Shown piece by piece: positions 1 through 4,963 of a DNA stretch of 5,477 nt. The stretch's first letter is position 1. The number at the start of each line of letters is the position of its first letter. This stretch comes from Betaproteobacteria bacterium UBA6910 (GTDB lineage Bacteria > Pseudomonadota > Gammaproteobacteria > Burkholderiales > UBA6910): positions 1 to 5,477 of the forward strand of contig DKBC01000211.1 in the NCBI GenBank assembly GCA_002451065.1. Reading direction: 5' to 3'. Both the position numbers and the translations under genes were made by a program. Below the pieces are notes generated by a model. That model was not told the origin of the DNA and made no database searches. It worked only from the letters and a program-made list of their open reading frames with translations.

Positions 1-462
1 CGGCAGGCGCAGGGCGTCGGCGGCGATCTCCATCTGCAGATCGGTGTTGTGGCCGTCGCTGGCGCTGATGATGGCCTCCAGCCGCGCCTGCTCCTCCGCC
101 AATTTGTCGAAATCGGCGTCGGGCTCCGAGTACGCGGCGTAGACCTGCTCCAGCCTCTGCTTGGCGTCGGAAACATCGCCCAGCCCCTCCTCCACCGCCT
201 CCCGCACGGTTTCCCCGGGATCGAGCTGAGGCTCCTGGGGAAGGAAACCGATCTTCAGGTTGGGCATGGGAATCGCCTCGCCCTCGATCTCGGTGTCGAG
301 TCCGGCCATGATCCTGAGCAGGGTGGACTTGCCGGAGCCGTTGAGACCCAGCACGCCGATCTTGGCTCCCGGAAAAAACGACAGTGAAATGTTCTTGAGG
401 ATCTGGCGCTTGGGAGGGACGACCTTCCCCACCCGGTTCATGGTGTAGACATACTGGGCCAT
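1..462 (-). CDS. ettA: EttA, ABC-F energy-dependent translational throttle (N-terminal 154 residues, cut by window edge)
   Basis: EttA is a cytoplasmic ABC-F ATPase that binds the ribosomal E site and gates entry into the elongation cycle according to the ATP/ADP state. The 154 visible residues begin MAQYVYTMNRVGKVVPPKR and follow E. coli EttA (recalled from memory) almost residue for residue. Walker A lies at about residues 39-47 (GLNGSGKST) and the Q-loop glutamine is at 76, in FLPQEPQL. Residues 95-140 (KQRLEQVY, then DFDKLAEEQ) correspond to the 'arm' that distinguishes EttA from other ABC-F proteins. The signature motif, Walker B and second ABC domain lie beyond the left edge. The ATG at 460-462 is chosen because the protein aligns from its first residue; no strong Shine-Dalgarno is visible. 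It lies 100 bases after the antiporter gene on the same strand. Identity is near certain; only the truncation limits the entry. Confidence 0.97.
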   Translation of the reverse strand, partial: MAQYVYTMNRVGKVVPPKRQILKNISLSFFPGAKIGVLGLNGSGKSTLLRIMAGLDTEIEGEAIPMPNLKIGFLPQEPQLDPGETVREAVEEGLGDVSDAKQRLEQVYAAYSEPDADFDKLAEEQARLEAIISASDGHNTDLQMEIAADALRLP

Positions 463-493
463 GGCGATGAGAGTGCAGAAAATGAAAGCGCAG

Positions 494-523
494 ATTATGC
501 AGGACGTGCGGAAGTTTTGGCAT
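494..523 (-). promoter_or_regulatory. candidate sigma70-type promoter for ettA
   Basis: Read on the minus strand, a -35-like ATGCCA (518-523, 4 of 6 matches to consensus) is followed by an 18-base spacer and a -10-like CATAAT (494-499, 5 of 6). Transcription would begin near 487, giving a leader of about 25 bases before the ettA ATG. This fits ettA being expressed independently of the upstream antiporter gene. It is a pattern match by eye only, and this AT-richer patch is unusual for the surrounding GC-rich sequence. Confidence 0.35.
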
Positions 524-527
524 GGAA

Positions 528-548
528 CGCGGGCCGCTCCAACCCGCG
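528..548 (-). terminator. small hairpin after the antiporter gene, possible weak terminator
   Basis: A perfect 6-bp inverted repeat, CGCGGG (528-533) with CCCGCG (543-548), encloses a 9-base loop. It begins 15 bases past the antiporter stop codon and sits just upstream of the candidate ettA promoter. The position suits a transcription end, but no T-run follows it on the minus strand, so intrinsic termination is doubtful. It may be only an attenuating or 3'-stabilising stem. Confidence 0.25.
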
Positions 549-562
549 CCTGACTGCGACTG

Positions 563-2359
563 CTAAGCCTTGTCTGCCGGCGCGGGTTTGGGGTGCACCG
601 CGTACACCGTCCAGCCCTCCTTGGCCTGGAACTTGGCACCCGCCTCGACGAACGTCAGCCTCTTGCGGTCATCGAGGCTGAACAGCACGAGCGCTTCCGG
701 ATTCTGGGTGCGATAAGCGTCCCACTTGAACGACTCGGTGATCTGGGTGCCGCGCAGCTCGCCGCTACCCAGCAGGGACGCGACCCGGTCATAATCCGCA
801 TCCTCGGAGAACAGGATGCGGCCCTGGTCGGGGCCACGCTCCTCCTTGCCGCCGTTCTTGCGCGGTGCCTCGGGCAGACGGAACACGGCGTTGCGTCCGA
901 ATTCCGCCCGGTAGCGCACCGCCGCCAGGGCGTTGAGCTCCGGCTGGGGCGAAAGCCCGATCATCTTGCCCACGCCCACCAGGTCCAGTTGCCGGTCCGC
1001 CATGGCCGACACCGGGTTGCCGTAAAAGGTGCGCAATCCCGCGAGGCGGGCCTTGGACACGCTCTCCCAATAATTGTCGGCCAGCAGGATCCGAAAACCC
1101 GCGTCCTGCAGCGCCTTGCCGATGGCCCTGGCCACCGGGTTGGCACCGACGATGAGCACGCCCTTGGGCTCCGGCTCGGCGACTCCCAGCCAGCGCGCGA
1201 GGACGCCGGCGGTGGCACTCTGCAGGACCACCGTCCCGATGATCACGACGAAAGTGAGGGGCACCAGGAAATGGGCCTGCTCGAAACCCAGCGCCTCGAG
1301 CTTGGGGGCGAACAGCGCGGACACCGCCGCCGCGATGATGCCCCGCGGCGCAATCCAGGACAGCAACGCCTTCTCCCGCCAGCTGAGCTGGGAGCCGATG
1401 GTGGTAAGGGCGATCTTCAGGGGCCGAGCCACGAACTGAATCACCAGGAACACGCCGATGGCCCCGGTGCCCAGGAGCTTGAGCTCGTCGAAATGCAGCC
1501 GCGCCGCCAGCACGATGAACAGAACGGAAATCAGCAGGACGCTGAGGCTTTCCTTGAAGTCCAGAATGTCCTCGAGGGGCACGTTCTTCATGTTGGCGAG
1601 CCAGATGCCCATGACCGTCACCGCCAGCAGGCCGGACTCGTGGGCCATGGCATTGGAGGCGGCGAAGGTGGCGCAAACCACCGCGAGGGTGGTCACCGCG
1701 CGCAGGTAATCCGGCAGCAGGTGGCCGCGCAGCAGCCAGCCCAGGGCCTGGCCCATGATGGCTCCCGCCGCCGATCCCCCCGCCAGCACGCCGGCAAAGG
1801 TGATCAGGGTGCTGACGAACGCGGTGCCGGCGCTTTGCGCCACCAGGAACTCATAGACCACCACCGCCAGCAGCGCCCCCACGGGATCGATGACGATGCC
1901 TTCCCAGCGCAACACCTCGGCGACCTTGGGAGTCGGGCGCACCGTGCGCAGCATCGGCACGATCACGGTCGGCCCCGTGACCACCACCAGGGCACCGAAC
2001 AGGAAGGAGAGCTCCCAGCCGAAACCGACCAGCCAATGAGCGGCCACCGCCGCGACCAGCCAGGTGGTCGCTACGCCCGTGGTCACCATGCGGCGCACCA
2101 CCTTTTCCAGGCCGCGAATGTCCTCGAAGCGCAGGGTGATGCCGCCCTCGAACAGGATGACGGCCACTCCGAGCGAGACCATGGGGAACAGCAGCTCACC
2201 GAACAGGGCATCCGGGTCGAGCCAGCCCAGCACCGGACCCACCAAAATCCCCGTGAGCAGCAGGAACAGGATCGCGGGCAGCTTGCTGCGCCAGGCCACC
2301 CATTGGCATGCGGCGCCGAGCAGCGCAATCAGGGCAAGAGAGAGGACGACGTGTTCCAT
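563..2359 (-). CDS. CPA1-type cation:proton antiporter with C-terminal RCK/TrkA-N-like nucleotide-binding domain
   Basis: This 598-residue protein should exchange Na+ or K+ for H+ across the inner membrane; the ion is not predictable. Residues 1-390 form about 12 hydrophobic segments of the NhaP/CPA fold. Landmarks are the unwound-helix motif TGPT (128-131), the core WEGIVIDPVGA (152-162) with the likely essential Asp158, and APRGIIAAAVSALFA (337-351) with the conserved CPA1 Arg339. Residues 399-450 form a Rossmann unit, with VLIVGANPVARAIG and an acidic strand end LADN (427-429), as in RCK_N domains that sense nucleotides. Residues 510-598 form a further soluble domain I do not recognise; it is not an obvious RCK_C. 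Asp, Ser and Asn positions of canonical NhaP ion sites are Gly129, Gly154 and Ile157 here. The ATG at 2357-2359 is the only reasonable start for the first membrane helix, but its ribosome site is poor. The gene lies 69 bases after the DUF3422 gene on the same strand, so an operon is plausible. Confidence 0.9.
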   Translation of the reverse strand: MEHVVLSLALIALLGAACQWVAWRSKLPAILFLLLTGILVGPVLGWLDPDALFGELLFPMVSLGVAVILFEGGITLRFEDIRGLEKVVRRMVTTGVATTWLVAAVAAHWLVGFGWELSFLFGALVVVTGPTVIVPMLRTVRPTPKVAEVLRWEGIVIDPVGALLAVVVYEFLVAQSAGTAFVSTLITFAGVLAGGSAAGAIMGQALGWLLRGHLLPDYLRAVTTLAVVCATFAASNAMAHESGLLAVTVMGIWLANMKNVPLEDILDFKESLSVLLISVLFIVLAARLHFDELKLLGTGAIGVFLVIQFVARPLKIALTTIGSQLSWREKALLSWIAPRGIIAAAVSALFAPKLEALGFEQAHFLVPLTFVVIIGTVVLQSATAGVLARWLGVAEPEPKGVLIVGANPVARAIGKALQDAGFRILLADNYWESVSKARLAGLRTFYGNPVSAMADRQLDLVGVGKMIGLSPQPELNALAAVRYRAEFGRNAVFRLPEAPRKNGGKEERGPDQGRILFSEDADYDRVASLLGSGELRGTQITESFKWDAYRTQNPEALVLFSLDDRKRLTFVEAGAKFQAKEGWTVYAVHPKPAPADKA

Positions 2360-2391
2360 AAAAACTGTGCGGGCGTCACCGGCGCGGCACC

Positions 2392-2400
2392 ACTATATCA
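2392..2400 (-). promoter_or_regulatory. candidate extended -10 promoter for the antiporter gene
   Basis: On the minus strand the 69-base gap between the DUF3422 and antiporter genes contains TGATATAGT. This is an extended -10 element (TGn) joined to TATAGT, 5 of 6 to consensus. There is no recognisable -35 at 17 bases, which extended -10 promoters can tolerate. Transcription would start near 2385, about 25 bases before the antiporter ATG. It is a rare AT-rich patch in GC-rich DNA, which raises its credibility. It would allow antiporter expression apart from DUF3422 read-through. Confidence 0.45.
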
Positions 2401-2428
2401 AAGGGCCTAGCAGCCGGGCGCGTCCGGG

Positions 2429-3733
2429 TCAGCCCCCGGCGGGGGCCCGCTCCCGCTTCACCATGCGCCGGATCTGGCGCACGCCCAGGGCCGCCGCCAG
2501 GGCCACCAGCGGGATGCTCAGCCCCATCACGATGTCGGGATCAAGCGCCATGCCCCCCGCCTTCAGCCCCTTGGCGGCATAGCCGATCAATCCGACCACG
2601 TAGTAGGTGATGGCGGCAACCGACAGCCCTTCCACCGTCTCCTGCAGGCGGAGCTGCAGCTTGGCGCGCCGGTTCATGGATTCCAGCAGCGCGTGGTTCT
2701 GCTTTTCGCGGGTGATGTCCACCCGGGTGCTGAGCAGCTGGCTCGCCCGCGCCACGCGCTCTGAGAGGGACTGTTGCCGAGCCCCGATCCAGCGGCAGGT
2801 GTTCATGGCCGGCGCGAGGCGCCGCTCGGTGAATTCCTCGAAGGTCTGCAGGCCCTGGATGCGCTCCTCCCGCAATTCCGCGATGCGCCGATCCACCAGC
2901 TCGTAGTAGGCGTTGGCCGCCCCAAACCGGTAGTGGGTGCTGGAGAGGCTGCTCTCGATGGCGGCCGACAGCCGCGTCAGCCGGTCCAGCAGCAGCGGCT
3001 CGTCCTGCTCCACCGCACCGGCCATGGCGGTCGTGATCTCCACCAGTTGCCCCTCCCAGTCCGCAAGGGAAGGACCCAGTTGCCGTGCCACCGGCAGCGC
3101 CAGCAAGGCGAGCATGCGGTAGGTCTCGATTTCCATGAGGCGCTGGATCATGCGCCCCGCCTGGCGCCGGCTCATGCGCTGGTTTTCGACCAGATAGCGG
3201 CTGAAGCCGTCGTCGTGGATGCGGAAGTCCGTGAGTGCCACCGCGCCGCCGCCGGCAACGCCCGATCCGATCAGGGTGTTGCCGCCGAAGTAGCGCGCGG
3301 CGACCTCACCCGGGTCCGCGGGACTCGCACCGGCCACTTGCAGGCCAAGGTGGGCCGCCGTAATCACCCGCCCCGACAACGCCGCAAGCCAGTCGGGAGG
3401 AAGCACCTGGATCGCGGGCTGCGCGAAAGGGTCGTCGAACGCGCCCTCCGCGATGAACTTGTAGCGGGTGAACTCGGTGTGGCGCTCCCACTTGATGCGG
3501 AACGGCCCGAGGTTGTCGCTGTAATGGTTGGCGTCGGGCGGCGGCGGTGCCCGCCCGTATCGTTCCGCCAGTTCCCTGACCAGGGCGATCTCCCGCTCCC
3601 GCTCGGTGCTTTCCGAAATCAGCGCCAGAAACGACAGCCGCAGTGGTGCCTGCAGGGCCTCCGGCGGCCGGGCATGCACCTCGTTGTGGAGGGGTAGGCG
3701 CTGCGGGTGGTCCGCGGGGAGATTGAAAGACAT
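2429..3733 (-). CDS. DUF3422 family membrane-anchored protein
   Basis: The protein is 434 residues when started at the ATG at 3731-3733. The N-terminus NLPADHPQRLPLHNEVHARP (4-23) followed by PPEALQAPLRLS is the hallmark of DUF3422, a proteobacterial family with no established function. A second conserved block is FTRYKFIAEG (about 88-97) with LPPDWLAALSGRVI (about 110-123). Residues 250-365 are mostly long charged helices (AYYELVDRRIAELREERIQ; LLSTRVDITREKQN). Two hydrophobic segments follow at about 368-386 and 400-418, then a basic tail, RQIRRMVKRER. The long helix plus a C-terminal two-helix hairpin resembles the CorA layout; this is my inference. The reading frame stays open to an ATG at 3862, but the family homology begins right after residue 1, and the longer version would run into the divergent lipoprotein's upstream region. 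An ATG at 3766 is an alternative. No good Shine-Dalgarno is seen for any of these starts. The antiporter gene follows 69 bases downstream. Confidence 0.9.
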   Translation of the reverse strand: MSFNLPADHPQRLPLHNEVHARPPEALQAPLRLSFLALISESTEREREIALVRELAERYGRAPPPPDANHYSDNLGPFRIKWERHTEFTRYKFIAEGAFDDPFAQPAIQVLPPDWLAALSGRVITAAHLGLQVAGASPADPGEVAARYFGGNTLIGSGVAGGGAVALTDFRIHDDGFSRYLVENQRMSRRQAGRMIQRLMEIETYRMLALLALPVARQLGPSLADWEGQLVEITTAMAGAVEQDEPLLLDRLTRLSAAIESSLSSTHYRFGAANAYYELVDRRIAELREERIQGLQTFEEFTERRLAPAMNTCRWIGARQQSLSERVARASQLLSTRVDITREKQNHALLESMNRRAKLQLRLQETVEGLSVAAITYYVVGLIGYAAKGLKAGGMALDPDIVMGLSIPLVALAAALGVRQIRRMVKRERAPAGG

Positions 3734-3744
3734 TAGTTTCGTTT

Positions 3745-3777
3745 CGGCTGGTTCTTCGGCCGGCATGGTACCAGCCG
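3745..3777 (-). repeat. 8-bp inverted repeat just upstream of the DUF3422 start
   Basis: CGGCTGGT (3745-3752) and ACCAGCCG (3770-3777) are perfect reverse complements separated by 17 bases. The near edge lies 11 bases upstream of the chosen DUF3422 ATG. In the DUF3422 mRNA it would form a GC-rich stem directly over the place where a Shine-Dalgarno should be, and no Shine-Dalgarno is visible there. It may be a leader hairpin or an operator dyad between the divergent genes. If the ATG at 3766 were the true start, the repeat would partly lie inside the coding sequence. Confidence 0.35.
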
Positions 3778-3873
3778 GGCGCGGGTGTTGCACGTCGGCC
3801 CGGCGGGGCGCACTTATCGGGCCCCAACCCCGGCGTCTCGTGAGAAAATTGCGCCCGTCCAAAAAATACTGGC

Positions 3874-3880
3874 AAAGGAG
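3874..3880 (+). promoter_or_regulatory. ribosome binding site of the DUF3862 lipoprotein gene
   Basis: AAAGGAG ends 5 bases before the ATG at 3886. It is one of only two strong Shine-Dalgarno sequences in the window and fixes the lipoprotein start. I could not find a convincing -35/-10 pair in the 110 bases upstream. Confidence 0.85.
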
Positions 3881-3885
3881 CTCCG

Positions 3886-4140
3886 ATGAAATTCAGGATC
3901 CTGGCGATTGCGGCCCTGGCGCTGGCATTTACCGCCTGCAGCAAGGTGACCCACGAGAATTACCAGAAGGTCAAGGCCGGCATGACCTTCGACGAAGTGA
4001 AGGGCATCCTCGGCAGTCCCGACAAATGCAGCGACGCCATGGGCATGAAGAGCTGCGTGTGGGGCGACGAAAAGCGCCACATCACGGTGGGCTTCCTGGG
4101 CGACAAGGTGGCGCTCACTGCCGCCGAGAACATCCGCTAG
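3886..4140 (+). CDS. small DUF3862 / SmpA (BamE)-like lipoprotein
   Basis: This is an 84-residue precursor. A short basic start (MKFR) and a hydrophobic stretch end in the lipobox FTAC, so signal peptidase II should cleave before Cys18, leaving a mature lipoprotein of 67 residues. Residue 19 is Ser rather than Asp, which by the Lol +2 rule favours outer-membrane sorting. The segment ENYQKVKAGMTFDEVKGILGSP (24-45) is the typical SmpA/BamE-like motif (KxGMT, then EV, then LGxP). The continuation KCSDAMGMKSCVWGDEKRHITVGFLGDKV matches DUF3862, whose function is unknown. Two further cysteines (48 and 57) flank a short loop and could form a periplasmic disulfide. It is the only plus-strand gene here, divergent from DUF3422 and convergent with DUF2076, so probably monocistronic. 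It is too short and too different to be BamE itself. Confidence 0.88.
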   Translation: MKFRILAIAALALAFTACSKVTHENYQKVKAGMTFDEVKGILGSPDKCSDAMGMKSCVWGDEKRHITVGFLGDKVALTAAENIR

Positions 4141-4158
4141 ACCCAGCGGCGGCAGTTG

Positions 4159-4179
4159 GGGGAATGGCGCCGGTTCCCC
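4159..4179. terminator. GGGGAA/TTCCCC hairpin after the lipoprotein gene
   Basis: A perfect 6-bp inverted repeat (4159-4164 with 4174-4179) encloses a 9-base loop that itself contains the palindrome GGCGCC. It lies 18 bases past the lipoprotein stop codon, where a terminator stem is expected. No T-run follows on either strand, so it is at best a weak or Rho-assisted end. Confidence 0.3.
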
Positions 4180-4224
4180 GCGCCCCGGTCGCTTGATGCA
4201 GAGCCCGCCCGACCGCGGGGGCGC
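4180..4224. terminator. long bulged stem-loop abutting the DUF2076 stop codon, possible shared transcription end
   Basis: GCGCCCC (4180-4186) pairs with GGGGCGC (4218-4224). The stem continues as GGTCG (4187-4191) with CGACC (4210-4214), leaving a 3-base bulge (4215-4217) and an 18-base loop. That makes 12 base pairs, nearly all G-C. The right foot directly touches the DUF2076 stop codon (4225-4227), and the whole structure fills the second half of the convergent junction. No T-run is present on either side, so it is not a textbook intrinsic terminator. It may still block or shield convergent transcripts from both sides. Confidence 0.35.
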
Positions 4225-4734
4225 TCAGGCCAGACCAGCGTCCTCGTCGTCGCCGGCCACCAGATATCCGTCGAAGTAGATCAATGCCTCACTCGCGGTC
4301 TGCCGGGTCCGGTCGAGGCCGCGGGAGGCCTCGCCGTCCAGCGCGAGTTCGATCACGGCCTCCGGTCCCGAGTTCGGTCCGCCCCTCAAGCGCGCGCCAT
4401 TCGCAGGATCGTCCACGCCCTGAAACAGGAACGCGCCGGCTGCCACGCCCGCAGCCGCGGCATGCTTCAGGCGCGCCATGCGGCGGGATTTCCCGTCGCC
4501 CACCGGAACCGGTGGCGCAATCGGCGCGGACTGCACCCGCGCCATCTGCTCGCGCGTTTCTTCCAAGGCGGCTTCCAGCACCAGCACCCGCTGGGTTAGC
4601 AGGTAGGCGGCGTCCGGCTGTCGCTGAAGAGCCTCGCGGATGAGACGTTCCGAGGTGGAATCCTTCTGCGCAACTTGCGCCCGCACCAGGCGCTGCAGTA
4701 ACGCCCGGAGTCGCGTTTCGTGTTCGGAACTCAT
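4225..4734 (-). CDS. DUF2076 family protein
   Basis: The product is 169 residues. The N-terminal block SERLIREALQRQPDAAYLLTQ (28-48), followed by RVLVLEAALEETREQMARV, is characteristic of DUF2076 (COG3416), whose molecular function is not established. Residues 6-68 should be helical and coiled-coil-like. A Pro-rich linker follows (71-77, PIAPPVP), then a basic patch (82-90) and the Ala/Gly-rich segment HAAAAGVAAGAFLFQGV (91-107), which matches the family's usual glycine/alanine hydrophobic stretch. The remaining 60 residues (GGPNSGPEAVIELALDGEASRG to the acidic end GDDEDAGLA) are not recognised and seem specific to this protein. I see no signal peptide. The start is fixed by GGAGG at 4742-4746, 7 bases upstream of the ATG. 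It lies 229 bases after uup and is probably transcribed separately. It converges on the lipoprotein gene. Confidence 0.82.
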   Translation of the reverse strand: MSSEHETRLRALLQRLVRAQVAQKDSTSERLIREALQRQPDAAYLLTQRVLVLEAALEETREQMARVQSAPIAPPVPVGDGKSRRMARLKHAAAAGVAAGAFLFQGVDDPANGARLRGGPNSGPEAVIELALDGEASRGLDRTRQTASEALIYFDGYLVAGDDEDAGLA

Positions 4735-4741
4735 GCATGAT

Positions 4742-4746
4742 CCTCC
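4742..4746 (-). promoter_or_regulatory. ribosome binding site of the DUF2076 gene
   Basis: GGAGG on the minus strand, 7 bases before the ATG at 4732-4734. An overlapping out-of-frame ATG at 4736-4738 is too close to the site to compete well. This supports the 169-residue product rather than the longer overlapping frame. Confidence 0.85.
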
Positions 4747-4790
4747 ATCCAGGCGACGGCCGAACCGGTCGTCGCGGAATCACGACGCCG

Positions 4791-4805
4791 TCCCCGATTC
4801 GGGGA
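4791..4805. promoter_or_regulatory. 15-bp perfect palindrome in the DUF2076 leader, operator or hairpin candidate
   Basis: TCCCCGA (4791-4797) and TCGGGGA (4799-4805) are perfect reverse complements around a single central base. The dyad is centred about 64 bases upstream of the DUF2076 start codon. With such a short centre it looks more like a protein-binding dyad than a terminator, and no T-run follows on either strand. Outer repeats GACGGC (4755-4760) and GCCGTC (4787-4792) add to a GC-rich, potentially folded leader. Confidence 0.3.
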
Positions 4806-4963
4806 GAGTGACCGCCCGATAACCGCGGTATCACGCCAGGGAAAGGAAGCGCCGCCGCGATAATTCGGCAACCCGGCGATAAGGGTCGGATTCTCCTACA
4901 TGGAGCTTAACCGAGACTTAAGGCCCGGCCGGGAAAAGCCCCCCTTCTGAGGCGGTCCCGCAT

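Larger units (their letters stand above)
4735..4963. other. 229-base intergenic region between uup and DUF2076
   Basis: No gene is evident here. It should hold the end of the uup transcript and the DUF2076 promoter. I could not pick a convincing -35/-10 pair. Minus-strand TTATCG occurs three times (4817-4822, 4858-4863, 4877-4882), and ACCGCGGT (4823-4830) and CCCGGCCGGG (4924-4933) are perfect palindromes. Neither palindrome is followed by a T-run. Confidence 0.6.

Noticed and set aside
593..2410. A 605-residue open frame on the plus strand antiparallel to the antiporter gene
   Set aside because: Its product is rich in His, Gln, Arg and Gly with no recognisable domain. It is the expected mirror of a GC-rich gene with strong third-position bias, and the minus-strand frame has clear membrane and Rossmann motifs.
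2414..2428. CCGG-type inverted repeat just after the DUF3422 stop as a terminator
   Set aside because: The best pairing is a 5-bp stem with one G-U pair and no T-run; weak and expected by chance in this composition.
2774..3697. A 307-residue open frame on the plus strand opposite DUF3422
   Set aside because: Low-complexity Arg/His/Gln-rich translation with no domain, antisense to a clear DUF3422 protein; a composition artefact.
3788..3818. TTGCAC and CTTATC as a plus-strand promoter for the lipoprotein
   Set aside because: The spacer is 19 bases and both hexamers match consensus poorly; not better than background.
3734..3862. N-terminal extension of DUF3422 by 43 residues to the ATG at 3862
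   Set aside because: The extra residues are Arg/Pro-rich with no family similarity or signal peptide. They would overlap the sequence just upstream of the divergent lipoprotein gene; homology begins right after the ATG at 3733.
4289..4834. A 181-residue minus-strand frame overlapping DUF2076
   Set aside because: Its translation is Gly/Arg/Ala-rich low-complexity sequence, whereas the DUF2076 frame has a family motif and a strong Shine-Dalgarno.
4923..4950. G/C-rich stretch after uup as an intrinsic terminator
   Set aside because: CCCGGCCGGG is a palindrome without room for a loop. The nearby T-run (TTTT on the minus strand) precedes it instead of following it, so the order is wrong for a terminator.
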